Shown: positions 11,419 through 21,917, numbered from the stretch's first letter. The stretch: DNA of 64,000 nucleotides from Lepus europaeus (GCF_033115175.1 NC_084827.1:177941401-178005400); one strand, 5' to 3'. Notes: a model not told the origin generated them from the sequence alone. Translations and numbers: made by a program.

Positions 11419-12454
11419 TCCGGGAGAAGTCTCTAGGCTGAGGAACAACAGAAAGATCAGAAACTTGGTGGTGGGAGGGGCCATGGTGAGCACAGTCAGG
11501 GGCAGCTCTGTCACGTGTCCTCAGGAGCTGGAGGCACTGGGAGAACTGAGCTATGACGTCACGTGGCCCCAGGGGCCCCAGCAGGGCAAAGCACTGCTCG
11601 TACCTCAGTCAAGCTGAGACCCTGGTGGAGGAAACTGGGCTGGAGAGGGAGAAATGGGAAAACATATAGAGAACCACAGCAAGAAGAGTCCAGTGAGGTC
11701 TGCCAGCTTCCTGTCGATTGTTGGGAGAGTTTACTGAGGAGTAAAACCCTGCTTAGGAAAGCTAACTTCAGTGGGTTTCCACTCTTTGCACACAATCTCT
11801 GACCTACAATTTTTAGCATTTCCAGCATGTGTGTATTGCTTTTTATGGCCAGCAGGGTCTGGGGCAGACAGTACCCATTAATCAAGCACAGTAATGTTCC
11901 TCTATGGAACTTATGAATATTCACCCCATTGAGACAAACAGAGACGTGAACAGCCTCCTGCTGCGTGAGGTTCTGAGGCCAAGTAGGGTAGCCTCAGAGT
12001 TTTCTGGATTTCACAAACAAGGATGAACAACTGTGGACCCATATAAGATGCTCCTCCCTACTCCAAAAGCCAGGACATAGTTGTTTGGGTAACCCTGGCT
12101 TAAGTGTTTGTGACTTTTAAAAAAATTTTAAGATTCAAAAACCCAAAAAATGTAGCAGTGCTGAAGTATACAAGTCATGACAGAATCGTCTTTATGCTGC
12201 ATCTTAGTCATTAAAAAAGAAATGCATTGCCTTATTTTTATTGTCACTAAACATTTCCGTAATCACACAGAATGCATTTAAAGTAATCGAAGTTCCACCT
12301 TTCTCTGCAGAATCACCAGAACTGTGCCTTACATCGGCAGAAACGAACCCTGTGGAACACACTTCTAAGACATTTAGTCGATGTGTGACTTTGCATCAGT
12401 AATCACATCACAGGAGGACGGAACATTGCTAAGCAAACGCACGTGGCCGCATAC
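11419..12454. other. USP40 intron sequence, no recognised element
   Basis: Unclassified intron DNA between the first and second coding exons. Open frames on both strands near 11.56-11.92 kb lack family motifs. Confidence 0.45.
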
Positions 12455-12673
12455 CTCTGAATTCAGGTGTGAAATGCAGAGTCTGCAGAAGCGAATTGAG
12501 GTAACAAGTTCCACCCTGATTCCTGATTCCGCTCAAATTGGTGAACTCTCTGGGAGCAGGTGGCTCCAATGCTTTAGTCTTTAATTTCTTCCCTTTTCCA
12601 TACTGATTATTGGACACACTGGAATAATCCTCTTCAAAGAGGTCCCCAAACATTGTGAAACTAAATGTACTGC
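12455..12673 (-). CDS. USP40: USP40 first coding exon (start codon, catalytic Cys box)
   Basis: Begins after the acceptor TTTAAAG|GCAGTA (AG at 12675-12674), which follows a long T tract. It holds about 20 nt of 5' UTR and then the start codon at 12653-12651; coding runs 12653-12455 (66 codons plus one base). The donor is AGAG|GTATGC (GT at 12454-12453). The protein starts MFGDLFEEDYSSVSNNQYGK, then a basic stretch (KGKKLKTK) and the USP Cys box GIRNQGGTCYLNSLLQTL, whose Cys at residue 50 is the expected thiol nucleophile for cleaving ubiquitin isopeptide bonds. The enzyme would act together with a His box encoded outside the window. A start upstream in exon 1 is possible in some isoforms, but the first in-frame ATG after the acceptor is this one. 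Confidence 0.93.
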
Positions 12674-12789
12674 CTTTAAAAAAAAAAAAAACACACGAAA
12701 TGTTACACCCATGCTCTTGTATCATAAACTCCCCCCTCACAGCCCTACCTCCCTCTTGGGAATATCCACTTTGTTAAACTGTTCCTTGG

Positions 12790-13070
12790 GGGGCGGTGCT
12801 GTGGCACAGTGGGCTAACGCCCTGGCCTGCAGTGCTGACATCCCATTAGGGCGCTGGTTTGAGTCACGGCTGCTCTGCTATGGCCTGGGAAAGCAGCAGA
12901 GGATGGCCCAAGTCCTTGGGCCCCTGCACCCGCATGGGAGACCCGGAGGAAGCTCCTGGCTCCTGGCTTCGGATCAGCCAATTGGGGAGTGAACCAGTGG
13001 ATCGAAGACCTCCCTCTCTCTCTCTCTCTGTAACTGACTTTCAAATAAATAAGTAAATATTAAAAAAATT
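12790..13070 (+). mobile_element. CSINE in USP40 intron 1
   Basis: Plus-orientation SINE from 'ggcggtgctgtggcacagtggg' to 'ctttcaaataaataagtaaat'. Flanked by near-identical duplications GTTCCTTGG (12781-12789) and GCTCCTTGG (13071-13079). It lies about 120 bp upstream of the first coding exon. Confidence 0.9.
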
Positions 13071-13852
13071 GCTCCTTGGAAAATGTGTATAACAATCTGG
13101 GTTTTGGAGGCAGGCAGCGGGATCTGGATTCCCCCCCACCCCCATCCCTACCAGAATACTAACTAGCTGTGGGTAGTTATTGAACCATTTCAACTATTTT
13201 CTTGCTAACGTAAACTTTGAGACTGCAGGAAACAAAGGCACCAGCGCACAAGCTCTGGCTCACAACGAGCGGCTGCAGTTCTTCCAGGGGGGCACGTTCA
13301 CATCACTGGGGGGGGAAGCAGACCCGCCGCCCAGCGAGCCCACTCGCGGCTGCCCAGAGCGGACGGGGCCGCGGGCCCAGCGCGCACCCGGGAAATCTCG
13401 GCTTCCCGCACTCCTCACGCCCCGGCGCCAGGCTCGGGCGCGGACGCAACGGGTCGGCTGGACGTTCAGGCATAGGTCAGCGGCGCACTGCCCCGAGCCC
13501 GAAGCCCCTCCGAGTGCACCACGGACCCCACAGGAGGCCCGAGGTCCCGGGGTCCCGGCCCAAGCCGCCCCGCCAGCGGGAGGTCCCTGGGCGCCTGGCC
13601 GCAGCCGGGGGTCAGGAAGCGCCGAAAAGCCACCGTTCTCAGGAAAACCAAACTCCGGAGCCTGGTTCCCAGCTTCGCGGTCATCCCCACACTCCGACCG
13701 CGGCCCGGCCCGGGGTCCGCCCAGGCCCCCGCGAAGGCAGAGGTCCCCGTGGCCCGAGCCCCCCGACCCGACCCAGCCAGGCCCGGCCTCCGCCAGGGTC
13801 CCTACGCTTTACCACACGCCCCCCGGGGTCCCCGGCGCCGCCCCCCACTTAC

Positions 13853-13990
13853 GGCCTAAAGCCCAGACCCCAGCCCCGGCCAAACCGCGAGGCGAACAAA
13901 CCCGCCCCAACTGGGCGCTGCCATGCTGGCGAGGGCGGGGCGCGCGCAGCCGCGGAGAGAACGTGGAGGGAACACGGACTACGCCTCCCA
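13853..13990 (-). other. USP40: Candidate USP40 non-coding exon 1 with a small upstream open frame
   Basis: The only strong minus-strand donor I found in the island is GGCC|GTAAGT (GT at 13852-13851), about 1.2 kb before the acceptor of the first coding exon. An exon ending at 13853 would be 5' UTR. Just upstream of the donor, an ATG at 13924-13922 opens a 22-codon frame that ends at TAG (13858-13856), entirely inside the proposed exon. The transcription start is not known; the right-hand boundary given here is a guess from the GC box and ZNF143-like site. Confidence 0.45.
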
Positions 13991-14154
13991 GGGTGCCCCG
14001 CGGGAGCGCCGCCCGCCGCGCTGGGCCTTGTGGGAAATGCAGTTCCTCCGCCCGCCGCGAGGGGCCCGCGCTCGCTTCCGGGTCCGGTGTTGGGTTCGGG
14101 TCCGCTGGTTCACGCCTGGTTGTGTTGCTGCTCGCAGTCCGCAGTAGCCGCAGC

Positions 14155-14204
14155 GGGCCGCTCCGGGCCGCTCCGGGCCGCTCTGGGCCGCTCTGGGCTG
14201 CTGA
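14155..14204 (+). repeat. 10-bp tandem repeat in the CpG island
   Basis: Five consecutive copies of GGGCCGCTCC-like decamers (GGGCCGCTCC twice, GGGCCGCTCT twice, GGGCTGCTGA). Each copy carries CpG. It is followed by GAG|GTGGGT near 14211, a possible plus-strand splice donor for a divergent transcript. Confidence 0.85.
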
Positions 14205-14297
14205 GCGTCGAGGTGGGTGGGACTAGGTGCCGGGGTGAGCTAGGGGCGTTTTCAGGGAGGCGAAGGGGGAAGACGGCTTTTAAGGGTAAAATGAGGT

Positions 14298-14378
14298 GAA
14301 CCAACCGAAAAGGAAGACCTTTCTCTCTGTCTTTCTCTCACTGTCCACTCTGCCTGTCCAAAAAATAATAAAATTTAA
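14298..14378 (+). mobile_element. 5'-truncated CSINE
   Basis: Only the last ~80 bp of a young CSINE (from 'gaaccaaccgaaaaggaagac' to the A tail), flanked by a perfect AAAATGAGGT duplication (14288-14297 and 14379-14388). The head was never inserted, as expected from incomplete reverse transcription. Confidence 0.9.
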
Positions 14379-14388
14379 AAAATGAGGT

Positions 14389-15879
14389 AAACACAAGTTG
14401 TTTTGACGTAAGAGGACACTGAGGTTGAGGTAGTGCGTTAGGGAGTCCTTGTAACTTACCCAGAAAGTACCGAGCAAAAATCCCGTTTGCGTCAGGTTGT
14501 GGTGGCCTGGCGAGGTTGAGGCGGTAGGCGGTGGTGCCCGAGACCGTCACACGCGAGCGCCTCTGCCTCGGTTCTGACAGCTTTGCTGCTCTTTCGTGGT
14601 AGGAATCAGCCGTGTGTGGCTTCCAGCTTGCCAAGCACCTGGAAGACCTTTTCCAAGTCACCGCCAGCTCACACGCTGTTGGAGAACATTCTACATTGGC
14701 CCGAGGCTTAGTAACCTCGACGTTCGTCTCCTCAACCTGTAAGTAGCAGAGCTAAGAATGCACCAAAAACATCTCCACGGCATCGCTCCTCCGGCTGGAC
14801 ACTTCGTGGGCTACTTCTGTAGCCAGTGTGGGCTCTGCTCTGGTGGTTTCCAGGTCCAGTTCAGCCTCCGTCCGACCAGGAATGAATGAAGGAGGCAGAG
14901 AACAAATTGCAACTTCACTTACAGTTCTGAGAGGTTGAGAACGCGGATAGTGGTAGATGGAGCTAAAAAGGCCGGAGCCCAGGTGGCTGTCAGGCAGAGC
15001 AATTGTATTTAGAACATCTGTGGGAGATTGGCTGGCTGGAAAGCCAAGGAAGTGGTGCTAGGGAAAGACCTAGGAGCAGAGGACCAGCGAGGAGACGGGG
15101 CTGCAGTAGGAAGTGGCGGTGGGAGCCCCTGCCAGCTCCCAACCGCCTTGGCTCTGCCACGTTGCCGCCTTAGCAGCCTCTTCTTCCTGGCTCTCTTCCT
15201 TGGCTGCAGAGCGTCCTATCCCTGGCTCCTCCTTCTGCCCTGGGACTGCGTCTCCTTTGCTTCCTGTGCTGCTTCCCCCTTGTTTGTAGCAGCGGACAGC
15301 CCTCCAACCTCTGTTCCCTAACCAGGAATGGCCCTGGAAGAGGAGCTCCAGGAGGACACGGGCTGTGCCTACTGGGCCACTGTGTCCCCAGCAACCTCAA
15401 CCATGCCCAGCTCTTTACAAGAACATAAAAGTTTATTCCGTGAAAGCTGCTTCCTTTTTCATGGCTCCCTCTCTTCTCACAGAGCCCTCCTTGAGTCTCC
15501 CCAGCGTGAGGATGACAGGTGGGCTCCCACGGTGTCCACCCTGTCCTCAGTATCACGACAAGATCCATTTAAGGTGGACTCTGAGGTCAGAATTCCCTAG
15601 CTAAGAAGCCTCATCGATTGCCCAGCGTCCACTGTGGAAACTGAATTTGGATGTTCTTGGTCTACCTCTGATCCCAATGCTGTGGGAGTGGAGAGTAGAA
15701 GGCAAAGGGCTAGGTGCAGGTTCTTCTGTGGCTCTGACAATGAACTGAATGAAGCTCATGCAGATAAGTATAACAGCAAAGGCTTATTATAGGAAAAGAA
15801 AGTATACTTCCTAAGTGAGTAGAAGAGGGCCAAGAATCAAAGCTGAGATTGCGGCTGAGACTCGAAACTTACAGCAAAA
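14389..15879. other. Intergenic sequence, no recognised element
   Basis: Single-copy-looking DNA beyond the USP40 promoter. Short open frames on both strands (for example 15028-15321 plus) have no recognised domain. I see no repeat family. Confidence 0.45.
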
Positions 15880-16090
15880 GCAGTGCTAAGTGTTTATAGC
15901 AATAGGTGTCTACATCCAGAAATTGGAAAGGCACCAAATAAATAAGCTATTAGTGCATCTCAAGGATCTAGAAAAACAACAGCAAACCAAACCCACAACT
16001 AATAGGAGAAAGGAAATAATTAAAATTAGAGTAGAAATCAACAAAATTGAATCCGAAAAGTGTATTTTTAGAAGGGTTGACCCTTCATGT
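15880..16090 (+). mobile_element. L1 ORF2 fragment
   Basis: A plus-strand frame (15890-16114) includes KPTTNRRKEIIKIRVEINKI, a form of the conserved L1 ORF2 endonuclease/reverse-transcriptase linker (typically TSRRKEITKIRAELNEIE). A broken remnant of an old L1. Confidence 0.85.
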
Positions 16091-16369
16091 GGCTTTGAAG
16101 ATGCCTGGTATTGAGGTCTTCCAGCCTTTATCATAGTGCTATGTAGCTTCTCGGTGCAAGTTTCTCCAGCTTGCAGTCTGTTTTCCTCATCCTCCCCAAT
16201 TACCCCTTTTTGTCTCCTGCCTCAAGGTCTCCGATAAGGGAGACAGGGATCGGGAGAAAAATCAGGCTTCCTCGGCTTCCCGAGTTAACCCTAGGCCACC
16301 TCCTGCCTCGTGCATTTCTCATTACTCACCTGTTCTCAAGTGTTCCCCAGATGTGCCCGTTGCCTTTCT

Positions 16370-16794
16370 GCTGAAGTGATATCCTGACAGCAGGGACTCC
16401 ATCTTGAGAAGTCACCACCCCCCCACAAGACCATGGTCTAAAACTAAACACTAAGACAACTGCAGCACACTGCACCCTGCCTGACAGAACATAGACACTC
16501 CCTAGCATGATGGCTCAAGCTTAAAACAGATAGGCTGCACCCGCATTAAAGTTAAGATTGTAATTTGTCCATGTCCCACATATGATTGAAGTCCACTGGA
16601 CTAATGTCAAGAAAGATTGTAACTGGACTTGTTAAGATTGTAACTGGTATTGTCAAGACTTTAATTGATATTGGTTTTGCATATGCTTTAGGTCAGCTTG
16701 ACCCTAGTAACTGTGTATTCCTCCTCCCCTCCTTGTGGTTTTTGCCTTTATTTATTTATTTATTTATTTATTTTTTTGACAGCCAGAGTTAGAC

Positions 16795-16827
<33 letters not shown>

Positions 16828-17270
16828 GGTCTTCCTTTTTCTGTTGGTTCACCCCCTCAAGTGGCCACTACAGCCGGCGCGTTGCGGCCGGCGCGCTGCG
16901 CCAATCTGAAGTCAGGAGCCAGGTGCTTCCTCCTGGTCTCCCATGTGGGTGCAGGGCCCAAAGACCTGGGCCATCCTCCACTGCACCCCCGGGCCACAGC
17001 AGAGAGCTGGACTGGAAGAGGAGCAACTGGGACAGAATCCAGTGCCCCAACCAGGACTAGAACCCAGGGTGCCGGTGCCGCAGGTGGAGGATTAGCCTAG
17101 TGAGCTGTGGCGCCGGCCTGGTTTTTGCCTTTATAAACCCTATTGCTATGAGCTTTGGGGTTGAGAGTTCTTTAGGGCATGAGCCCACTCTCAACCGCTG
17201 GCTTGATAAAGGACCCATTCCAAATTCTCAATGTGTGGCACTTCTCTGTGGCTCGCTTCAGGTACAACAC
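16370..17270 (+). mobile_element. LTR of an endogenous retrovirus (probable), carrying a nested SINE
   Basis: Outside the nested SINE the sequence has gammaretrovirus-like LTR layout. It contains 'gactccatcttgagaa' (U3), 'cctttataaaccctattgc' (TATA-like box), 'gggttgagagttc', 'tctcaaccgctggcttgataaagg' (poly-A-signal-like ATAAA) and 'ggctcgcttcaggtacaaca' at the end. I found no internal retroviral genes beside it, so it looks like a solo LTR. Ends are approximate. The SINE at 16752-17118 splits the TATA-like box. Confidence 0.55.
16752..17118 (-). mobile_element. CSINE inserted in the LTR
   Basis: Minus-orientation SINE with (TTTA)n tail, (GA)n and GC-rich head 'gctgtggcgccggcc'. A perfect 16-bp target duplication TGGTTTTTGCCTTTAT flanks it (16736-16751 and 17119-17134). 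Confidence 0.95.
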
Positions 17271-17790
17271 GACCTCAGTCACTCACGTTGTCTTCTCTGC
17301 AAAGCACGTCTTTGTCTTTGGTCCTCATCCCAGTCCTGTTCGACATAAAAGCCAACATCAAATTATAACTCATCCACAGACATTTTCTAGAACTCTCCAA
17401 ACAAGAAGTAGTCTTTCCTTTCTCTAAGGCTCCAGGAAAATATGTCTCTCCTGTAGCTTATGTCTGTGCAAAGTCTGTCTGATCATTTTGTTACTACCAC
17501 TACATCAGGGACTATACATTCCTTCATGTACAGGCACTGTAGCTTCTGCAGCAGTCAACACAAAACATCAGTTGTGTTCTCACTGATAACACTGGTAGAT
17601 GGCTGTGTAGTCTACAGTGAAATTTAATATCCTTCGTTTCATTTGCTCCACTGAAAATTAAGAGTTAAATCTACAGAGCCATTGACCAGACTCTGGACCT
17701 AAGAAGGTTTCACCCAAGTGTGAGGGTAATTTAAAAAGTTCATATAAAATGTACATTATGCAAACTCTATGCATGGATTTTAGTTTTAAA
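17271..17790. other. Intergenic sequence, no recognised element
   Basis: Unclassified sequence between the LTR and a partial SINE. No gene signal. Confidence 0.45.
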
Positions 17791-17794
17791 AAAA

Positions 17795-17990
17795 TTAAGT
17801 CAGCCAGGAGCTCCCTCTGGGTCTTCCACATGGGTGACAGGGGCCCAAGTACTTGGACCATCTTCATGCCAGGCCATCAGCAGGGATCTGGATCAGAAGT
17901 GGAGCAACCGGGACTTAAACTCACGCGGTATAGGATGCCAGCATCGCAGGTGGCTGCCCAGTCCAATACGCCACGACACTGACTCCAACA
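17795..17990 (-). mobile_element. Partial CSINE
   Basis: Minus-orientation SINE lacking its CT/A-tail end: 'gccaggagctccctctgggtc', 'gatctggatcagaagtggag', ending 'tacgccacgacactgactcc'. Confidence 0.85.
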
Positions 17991-19448
17991 TGGATTTCCT
18001 ATTTTTTTTTTGCACCAAATAACTTTTAATTCCATTTTTTCACGAGCTTTCTGAAACATTCTCATATTCCCATCATTTGACAGGCTGTGTGAGAGAGATT
18101 TGCATTGCTTTTTAAATGCTGTGAGTAGTTACTCCTTGAACAAGGCTTGCAAGTATTGTGGGAAAGCAGGTAGCTAGCGGTGGAGCTAAGGCCTGATGGC
18201 ACCTTGCAGACCCTGTCCAAAAGTGGGGTTGATGATTGGGAGCTGCAGCCAAGCTGGAGTCTGCCAGCTCCGGCCCAGCTGCCCAGCAGTGTGGGTCTGT
18301 AATTGACATCCCCAGCCACACCACTGATCGTTCCCTCCCTATCCACAGAGGTCCTTGACTGACCGCTCCAAAAGATGGGCAGTTTTGAAGGCCATGGCTG
18401 ACCTGCTGCGGACAGCTGCAGCCAGCCCATGGGACAGCCTGGCCCGGCCAACAGGACAGGTTCCTTCTTTGCACCATGTGGACCCCCTTCCCTTCCTGTG
18501 CACTGGCCAGGCCTCCCTTTCTGTGCATGGCCCAAGCATCCTTCGCATGCACCTGGACCCCGAAGCCCCTGCCCCTTTGCCAAGAGTGGAAATTCCAAGT
18601 CCCACAGTGTGGCCAGCTTGCAACCAGTGCTACCTGGAAATATCCAACATGGATGCAGGATGCAACATCCTGTGACCTTTAGGTCATTATAATGTCATTA
18701 TAATCAAATTACCATGGGGGTGCACCCACTCCCATTGTACCCCTGAGCTCATGACACTGTCCATGTTTCCTAAAATGGGCATGGCCTAGCCCCGCTCTCT
18801 TTGGTCATTCAATTGGGCTGCACCCTAGCCATCACCCGTAAGACCTCTGGAGGGGGCAAAGCTTAGGCCTAATCTGGGTGTGGCTTTGTCTTGGCTGGGT
18901 TTGTGTGTGTGTGTGGAGAGCTATTTGACTGTTGTATTTTCCCTTGAAGAGCGATTTTTCTGTGTTGAGGCCTTTTTGCATGCTTTGGCTGTTTGTTAAT
19001 GCCCGACTTGTTTTTGCGCTTGCACTTTTGTTTTGCTCAAGTGCATCCTGCCCTCCAGGGCAAGTCTGTGTCTTCACAGCCGACTTATTTCACTGCAGTG
19101 GGACGAACCTGCAGTAAGTTCCGTGGGCAGCATGGCTCCCGCGACCCAAGCACTACCTCACTTAATTCTCATAGCAAGCCGGATGGTGGGAACTGCTGTT
19201 ATTCCCATTTGATGAGAAGGCTGAACTTCTTGGTGATACATTTTACAAGACCAAAGAGAAAATAACTCTCAGGACCAAGATGTGAATGCTGGCAGGCAGA
19301 CCCCAGGGCCTGAGCTCTCAACTGCCGTCTGACGATCCTCTCTGAAGCCCAGTGACTGTTTCCTGCCTGCCACCCTCACCTCCTCCCCTCTCCTTTTCCT
19401 TCTCTTCTTTCCTTCTGTTGCTGTATACACTCACACTCGTATGCTTAT
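17991..19448. other. Intergenic sequence, GC-moderate, unclassified
   Basis: Overlapping open frames occur on both strands (for example 18062-18598 minus, 18355-18675 plus), but none has a recognisable domain, codon pattern or splice context. A short (GT)n lies near 18901-18916. I cannot say whether an old LTR or single-copy sequence is present. Confidence 0.4.
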
Positions 19449-19457
19449 TATTTATTC

Positions 19458-19807
19458 TTTTTTTATTTTTTATTTTTGACAGGCAGAGTGGACAGTGAGA
19501 GAGAGAGAGAGACAGAGAGAAAGGTCTTCCTTTGCCGTTGGTTCACCCTCCAATGGCCGCTGCGGCCGGCGCGCTGCGGCCGGCACACCGCGCTGATCCG
19601 AAGGCAGGAGCCAGTTGCTTCTCCTGGTCTCCCATGGGGTGCAGGGCCCAAGCACTTGGGCCATCCTCCACTGCACTCCCTGGCCATAGCAGAGAGCTGG
19701 CCTGGAAGAGGGGCAACAGGGACAGAATCCGGCACCCCGACCGGGACTAGAACCTGGTGTGCCAGCGCCGCAGGTAGAGGATTAGTCTGTCGAGCCATGG
19801 GGCCGGC
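19458..19807 (-). mobile_element. CSINE, young GC-rich type
   Basis: Minus-orientation full-length SINE with a reversed A tail, 'gacaggcagagtggacagtg' and head ending 'catggggccggc'. Flanked by TATTTATTC (19449-19457 and 19808-19816). Confidence 0.93.
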
Positions 19808-20125
19808 TATTTATTCATTTACTTTTAGCACATTTCATGTGGCTGGCACTGGGGACATTGCAAAGAGAGAGGCAGGACTGTAGTCCACACTGCCACCTGC
19901 CTACCCATGTACTTCTCCCCTGCTCACTTTCCAACAGGCCCCTTTGCTGAAGGCTGCACAACCTTCCCTTCAATTCATAGTTGTCCTGTCACACAGCTCT
20001 AGCCAAGAAACAGCCGCAAGACCTAACACGTGGTGCTGCCTGCATGCCACACACTGAACATGAACTCGTTTGATTAAATGCCTTCATCAACATTGTGAAG
20101 GAGGTGCTACTATAAATAGAAGCCA

Positions 20126-20358
20126 GGGTGGGCATTGTGGTGCAGTGGGTTAAGCTGCCACTTGGGATGCCTGAATCCAATCTCTTTGTTCAAGTTCCAG
20201 CTTCTTGGTGCTTTGGATCCTGCTTCCTGATGATGTACCTGGGAGGCACTGGATGACTGTGCAAGTACCTGGACGCTTGCAACCCACATGGGAGAACTGG
20301 ACGGTCCAGCCCTGATGGTTGTGGGCATTGGGGGAGTGAACCAACAGATGGAAGATCT

Positions 20359-20414
<56 letters not shown>

Positions 20415-20490
20415 CTCCAGAATCTCTAGACTCTCTAGACTCTAGAGAGAGAGAGAGACTCTGACTTTGAAGCAAATACACAAATCCTGA
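20126..20490 (+). mobile_element. Diverged CSINE with expanded dinucleotide tract
   Basis: Plus-orientation old SINE from 'gggtgggcattgtggtgcagtggg' to 'ctctgactttgaagcaaatac'. Its usual CT stretch is replaced by (GT)n(GA)n at 20361-20412 and a near-palindromic CTCTAGA-rich segment at 20413-20460. Confidence 0.8.
20361..20460. repeat. (GT)n(GA)n microsatellite with TCTAGA-rich near-palindrome
   Basis: About 11 GT units, then about 14 GA units, then overlapping TCTCTAGACTC motifs that can fold on themselves, then GA again. Confidence 0.85.
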
Positions 20491-21070
20491 AAACAGTAGA
20501 AGTCATTGGGTGGGGCTTCTGGGAAAGTTCTTTTTTTAAAAAAAGACATTAACTGTTTTCCATTTGCCCCACTTTTTTCCCCACCTGAGATGTGGACCCA
20601 GTGACTGGAGCTCTAGCAGCCGTTAAGAACATGATGATGCAGATCTCTCCATGAAGACCGAAGGATCCGAGGTCCCTGATGACATCATAGAACTGCCACA
20701 CTGGCCTTGGGGTACTGCCTCTTTGAAGCCACTGTTTGGTGGTGTTTCTCTGATGAGGTGTTCATAGGGAAACACAGTTCCTAAGCAGGACACAAACACT
20801 GACCTTGAGCTCAGAGTGTGGGGAGAAGAAATAAGCAAAGATAAAGCAAAGTGAGGTAAGTCTCACTCGTGTCATATTCTTTCCTTGCATGCATAACCTG
20901 CATGTAAATTAAACAGCAAAGCCTTGGCGAGGTAACTGGTACGAGGTTTTCATTCCCAGAGGTGTGTGGGTGGTGTTTCATAGAGGGCCACCCTGGAGTA
21001 AGGGGGCACTCAGGAGGTCACCCCTCCCAGGATATGGTGATCTCTCACTGAAGTCTGGGCAAACAGCCCC
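20491..21070. other. Intergenic sequence, no recognised element
   Basis: Unclassified. No gene or confidently named repeat. Confidence 0.4.
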
Positions 21071-21074
21071 AGGG

Positions 21075-21470
21075 ATGGCTTGGTACAAGAAGGGATAACC
21101 AACCATGGCAGCTACCTATGACGGGATACGACTCAGCCTCCATAAGGATTGAAGTTGTGCCACAGGCTGCAAAACAGCCACAAAAGGGATAAACACTGCA
21201 TGATTCCCTTATCTGAGGCCCCTGGACCAGGCAAATCAGAGATAGGAGGTAGAAAGTGGTTGCCAGGGGCTGGGGTGTGGGACAAGGTGGGGGGATGGGA
21301 AGTGACTGTTTAATGAGGCAGAGTTTCTGTTTGGGAAGATGGGAAGAGCTGTAGAGTTGGATGGTGGTGATGATTGCACAGATGGTGCGTGCATTTAATG
21401 GCACTGAACTGTGCACTCCACAGTGGGTAAAATGGTAAATTTCATGTTGTGTATGCATTATCCCAATCAT
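21075..21470 (+). mobile_element. Ancient L1 3' end
   Basis: Recognisable 3' terminal motifs of old mammalian L1 in plus orientation: 'gtggttgccaggggctgggg', 'gagtttctgtttgggaag', 'ggatggtggtgatgattgc', 'cactgaactgtgcac', 'taaaatggtaaatttcatg'. Confidence 0.8.
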
Positions 21471-21769
21471 TGAAAAGGCTTCGGAGCGGTCCGTAAAGCC
21501 TCCCCGCTGCAGCCTTCTTGTATCTCAGCTGGCCTCCTGGGCATTGGCAAAGATAAATTTGCTGAGTCAAGAACACATGTGCAGATTTGCACAGGATCAT
21601 GCAACTTGTGATTGGAAAAGAAAGACCTGCAGCAAAAGGAATGAAGTTAAAAGCAGGGCAGTTGCTGGTGCCAAGGCAGAGGCGTCTGTGAAGGGAGTGC
21701 AGAATCTCTGGTTAATGCCAGGAACCACCATGGCATGGATCAGAAAAAGCCGGCCAGATGAGCGGATGA

Positions 21770-21885
21770 AGAGCTGGCCTGGAAGAAGAGCAACCGGGAC
21801 AGAATCCTGCGCCCTGACCGGGACTAGAACCTGGTGTGTCGGCGCCGCAGGCAGAGGATTAGCCTATTGAGCCGTGGCACCGGCC
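21770..21885 (-). mobile_element. Truncated CSINE head
   Basis: Only the head half of a young CSINE, in minus orientation: 'agagctggcctggaagaag', 'ccgggactagaacctggtg', ending 'gccgtggcaccggcc'. The CT/A-tail half is missing, which insertion alone cannot explain. Confidence 0.85.
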
Positions 21886-21904
21886 TACTCATTTGTCCTT
21901 GCAA

Positions 21905-21917
21905 GTAAATCATTGGC
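21905..21917 (+). promoter_or_regulatory. Decayed HNF1-like site upstream of the UGT1A pseudo-exon
   Basis: GTAAATCATTGGC, about 140 bp before the relic ATG (22057), aligns with GTTAATCATTGGC upstream of the intact exon at 38386. Relative to the HNF1 consensus GTTAATNATTAAC it has one more mismatch than the intact copy. Confidence 0.5.

Larger units (their letters stand above)
13330..14230. promoter_or_regulatory. CpG-island promoter of USP40
   Basis: A GC-rich, CpG-dense block that stands out from the AT-rich flanks, placed just upstream of the USP40 start exon. Direct motif reading finds an Sp1-type GC box GGGCGGGGC (13933-13941), an ETS-type CTTCCGG (14075-14081), and two ZNF143/Staf-like motifs: ACTACGCCTCCCAGGGTGC on plus (13978-13996) and ACTGCATTTCCCACAA on minus (14043-14028). 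No TATA box is obvious. The arrangement fits a housekeeping, possibly bidirectional promoter. The long open frames across the island reflect the scarcity of stop codons in GC-rich DNA. Confidence 0.85.

Noticed and set aside
13180..14299. Two long plus-strand open frames (348 and 360 codons) over the CpG island
   Set aside because: They overlap in different frames, are Pro/Arg/Gly-rich as expected when GC-rich DNA lacks stops, show no domain, and cover the USP40 promoter.
15028..15321. 97-codon plus-strand frame with a hydrophobic stretch
   Set aside because: It could look like a signal peptide, but there is no domain, no conserved start context and no supporting exon structure.
18062..18598. 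178-codon minus-strand frame and overlapping frames on both strands
   Set aside because: No recognisable domain, both strands equally open, no splice or promoter context. Kept only as unclassified sequence.
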